DNA of 41,807 nt from Anaerolineae bacterium (lineage in GTDB: Bacteria; Chloroflexota; Anaerolineae; Anaerolineales; Villigracilaceae). The position numbers and the translations under genes were made by a program. The notes beneath the pieces were generated by a model. It was given only the letters and a program-made list of their open reading frames with translations, had not been told where the DNA came from and ran no database searches. The stretch's first letter is position 1. Every line of letters begins with the position of its first letter. This document shows, in pieces, positions 41,166-41,807 of the stretch. The stretch lies in NCBI GenBank assembly GCA_017303655.1, contig JAFLCE010000029.1, positions 1 through 41,807 on the forward strand. Reading direction: 5' to 3'.

Positions 41166-41807
41166 ATGGTAACGAAAGCCAAGAATGAATCACGCCCCAT
41201 GACCGAGGAAGCCGACTTCCTCCAGATCAAGTCGTTCGACCACGTCCATTTTTATGTGGGCAACGCCAAACATGCCATGTATTATTGGTGGAAGGCATTT
41301 GGCTTCAAACCTATCGCTTATTCAGGGTTAGAGACTGGTAACCGCGACTTCGCCTCGTATGTACTTGAATCGGGGCAGGCGCGGTTGGTTGTTTCTGCGC
41401 CCTATTCCCCCTCGAGCCCGCTCGCATCGCACCACATGGTACACGGCGATGGCGTCAAGATCATCGCCCTCGAAGTGGATGATGTGGAAAAAGCCTGGCG
41501 CGAGACCACCGCCCGCGGGGGCAAATCTGCCTGGGCGCCGCGCGAAGAAAAAGATGACCACGGCACGTACCGCACATCTGCAATTTACACCTACGGCGAA
41601 ACCCAACATGTCTTCGTGGATCGCAAAGACTACAAAGGCACCTTCGCTCCCACCTATCGCCCCCTCAAACATGAAACCGAATCCACCGGACTCGCTGCCA
41701 TCGACCACATCGTCGGCAATGTACAGCTCGGCAAAATGAATCACTGGGTTAATTTCTATCATCAGGTCATGGGCTTCCGTCAACTCATGCACTTCGATGA
41801 TAAAGAC
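41166..41807 (+). CDS. hpd: 4-hydroxyphenylpyruvate dioxygenase (3' end outside window)
   Basis: The first 214 codons of a VOC-fold dioxygenase that turns 4-hydroxyphenylpyruvate into homogentisate in tyrosine breakdown. IKSFDHVHFYVGNAKHAMYY is the typical N-terminal domain start. The second domain begins GLAAIDHIVGNVQLGKMNHW, carrying the first iron-binding His (DHIVGNV); the other ligands (His, Glu) would be beyond the window. AAAGGAG sits 6 nt before the ATG. The frame is open to the last base. Homogentisate-pathway partners would be expected to the right. Confidence 0.93.
   Translation, partial: MVTKAKNESRPMTEEADFLQIKSFDHVHFYVGNAKHAMYYWWKAFGFKPIAYSGLETGNRDFASYVLESGQARLVVSAPYSPSSPLASHHMVHGDGVKIIALEVDDVEKAWRETTARGGKSAWAPREEKDDHGTYRTSAIYTYGETQHVFVDRKDYKGTFAPTYRPLKHETESTGLAAIDHIVGNVQLGKMNHWVNFYHQVMGFRQLMHFDDKD

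Overview
This window looks like a chromosomal contig from a Chloroflexota bacterium, most likely class Anaerolineae. The clues are the paired radical-SAM (TIGR03960-type) and DUF2344 (TIGR03936-type) genes, the many surface lipoproteins with Thr/Pro-rich linkers, a CHASE2 adenylate cyclase beside a FecR protein, and Rex. This is an inference from gene content; there is no rRNA to prove it. No phage, transposase or integrase gene is visible.

Layout. (1) 1-2350: end of an aldo/keto reductase, a reverse-strand hypothetical gene, and a six-unit, 11-bp tandem repeat upstream of it. (2) 2351-6290: glycerol use, with a glycerol-kinase-like FGGY kinase followed by a fused glycerol-3-phosphate dehydrogenase / second FAD oxidoreductase. 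Palindromic repeats sit between these genes and twice inside the fusion gene, once exactly at the fusion linker. (3) 6382-18966: ordinary core genes: an IDI-like Nudix protein, a secreted beta-helix membrane protein, a lipoprotein, the radical-SAM operon, a PrsW-type protein, tRNA-Arg(CCG), SH3 and FecR lipoproteins, the CHASE2 cyclase, and rex with a probable autoregulatory operator. (4) 19111-27100: an AT-richer block of co-oriented small genes separated by integron attC-like sites. I read this as a gene-cassette array without an integrase (CALIN) inserted just after rex. For five of the first seven cassettes, the first six bases after the crossover are the exact complement of the core at the cassette's own end, as the integron model predicts. 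The cassettes encode mostly lipoproteins, membrane-anchored proteins and cysteine-rich zinc proteins. (5) 27126-29136: pirin, Nudix hydrolase, small membrane protein. (6) 38054-29120, reverse strand: an eight-gene, translationally coupled operon: a hypothetical protein, a diacylglycerol-kinase-like protein, a CDP-alcohol phosphatidyltransferase, a GNAT acyltransferase, an OleC-like acyl-AMP ligase, a UbiA-type prenyltransferase, a rifampin-phosphotransferase-like dikinase and a CdsA paralogue with an altered signature. This looks like an undescribed lipid-assembly pathway. (7) 38127-41807: methyltransferase, DUF1579-like protein, YbaK deacylase, Cys-phosphatase, YwaF-like membrane protein, and the start of 4-hydroxyphenylpyruvate dioxygenase.

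The two strongest candidates for something new are the Chloroflexota cassette array and the reverse-strand lipid operon. Two further genome-style signals are palindromic repeats absorbed into coding sequence, and a recurring TATAAT-6/7 nt-ATG layout that suggests leaderless transcripts.
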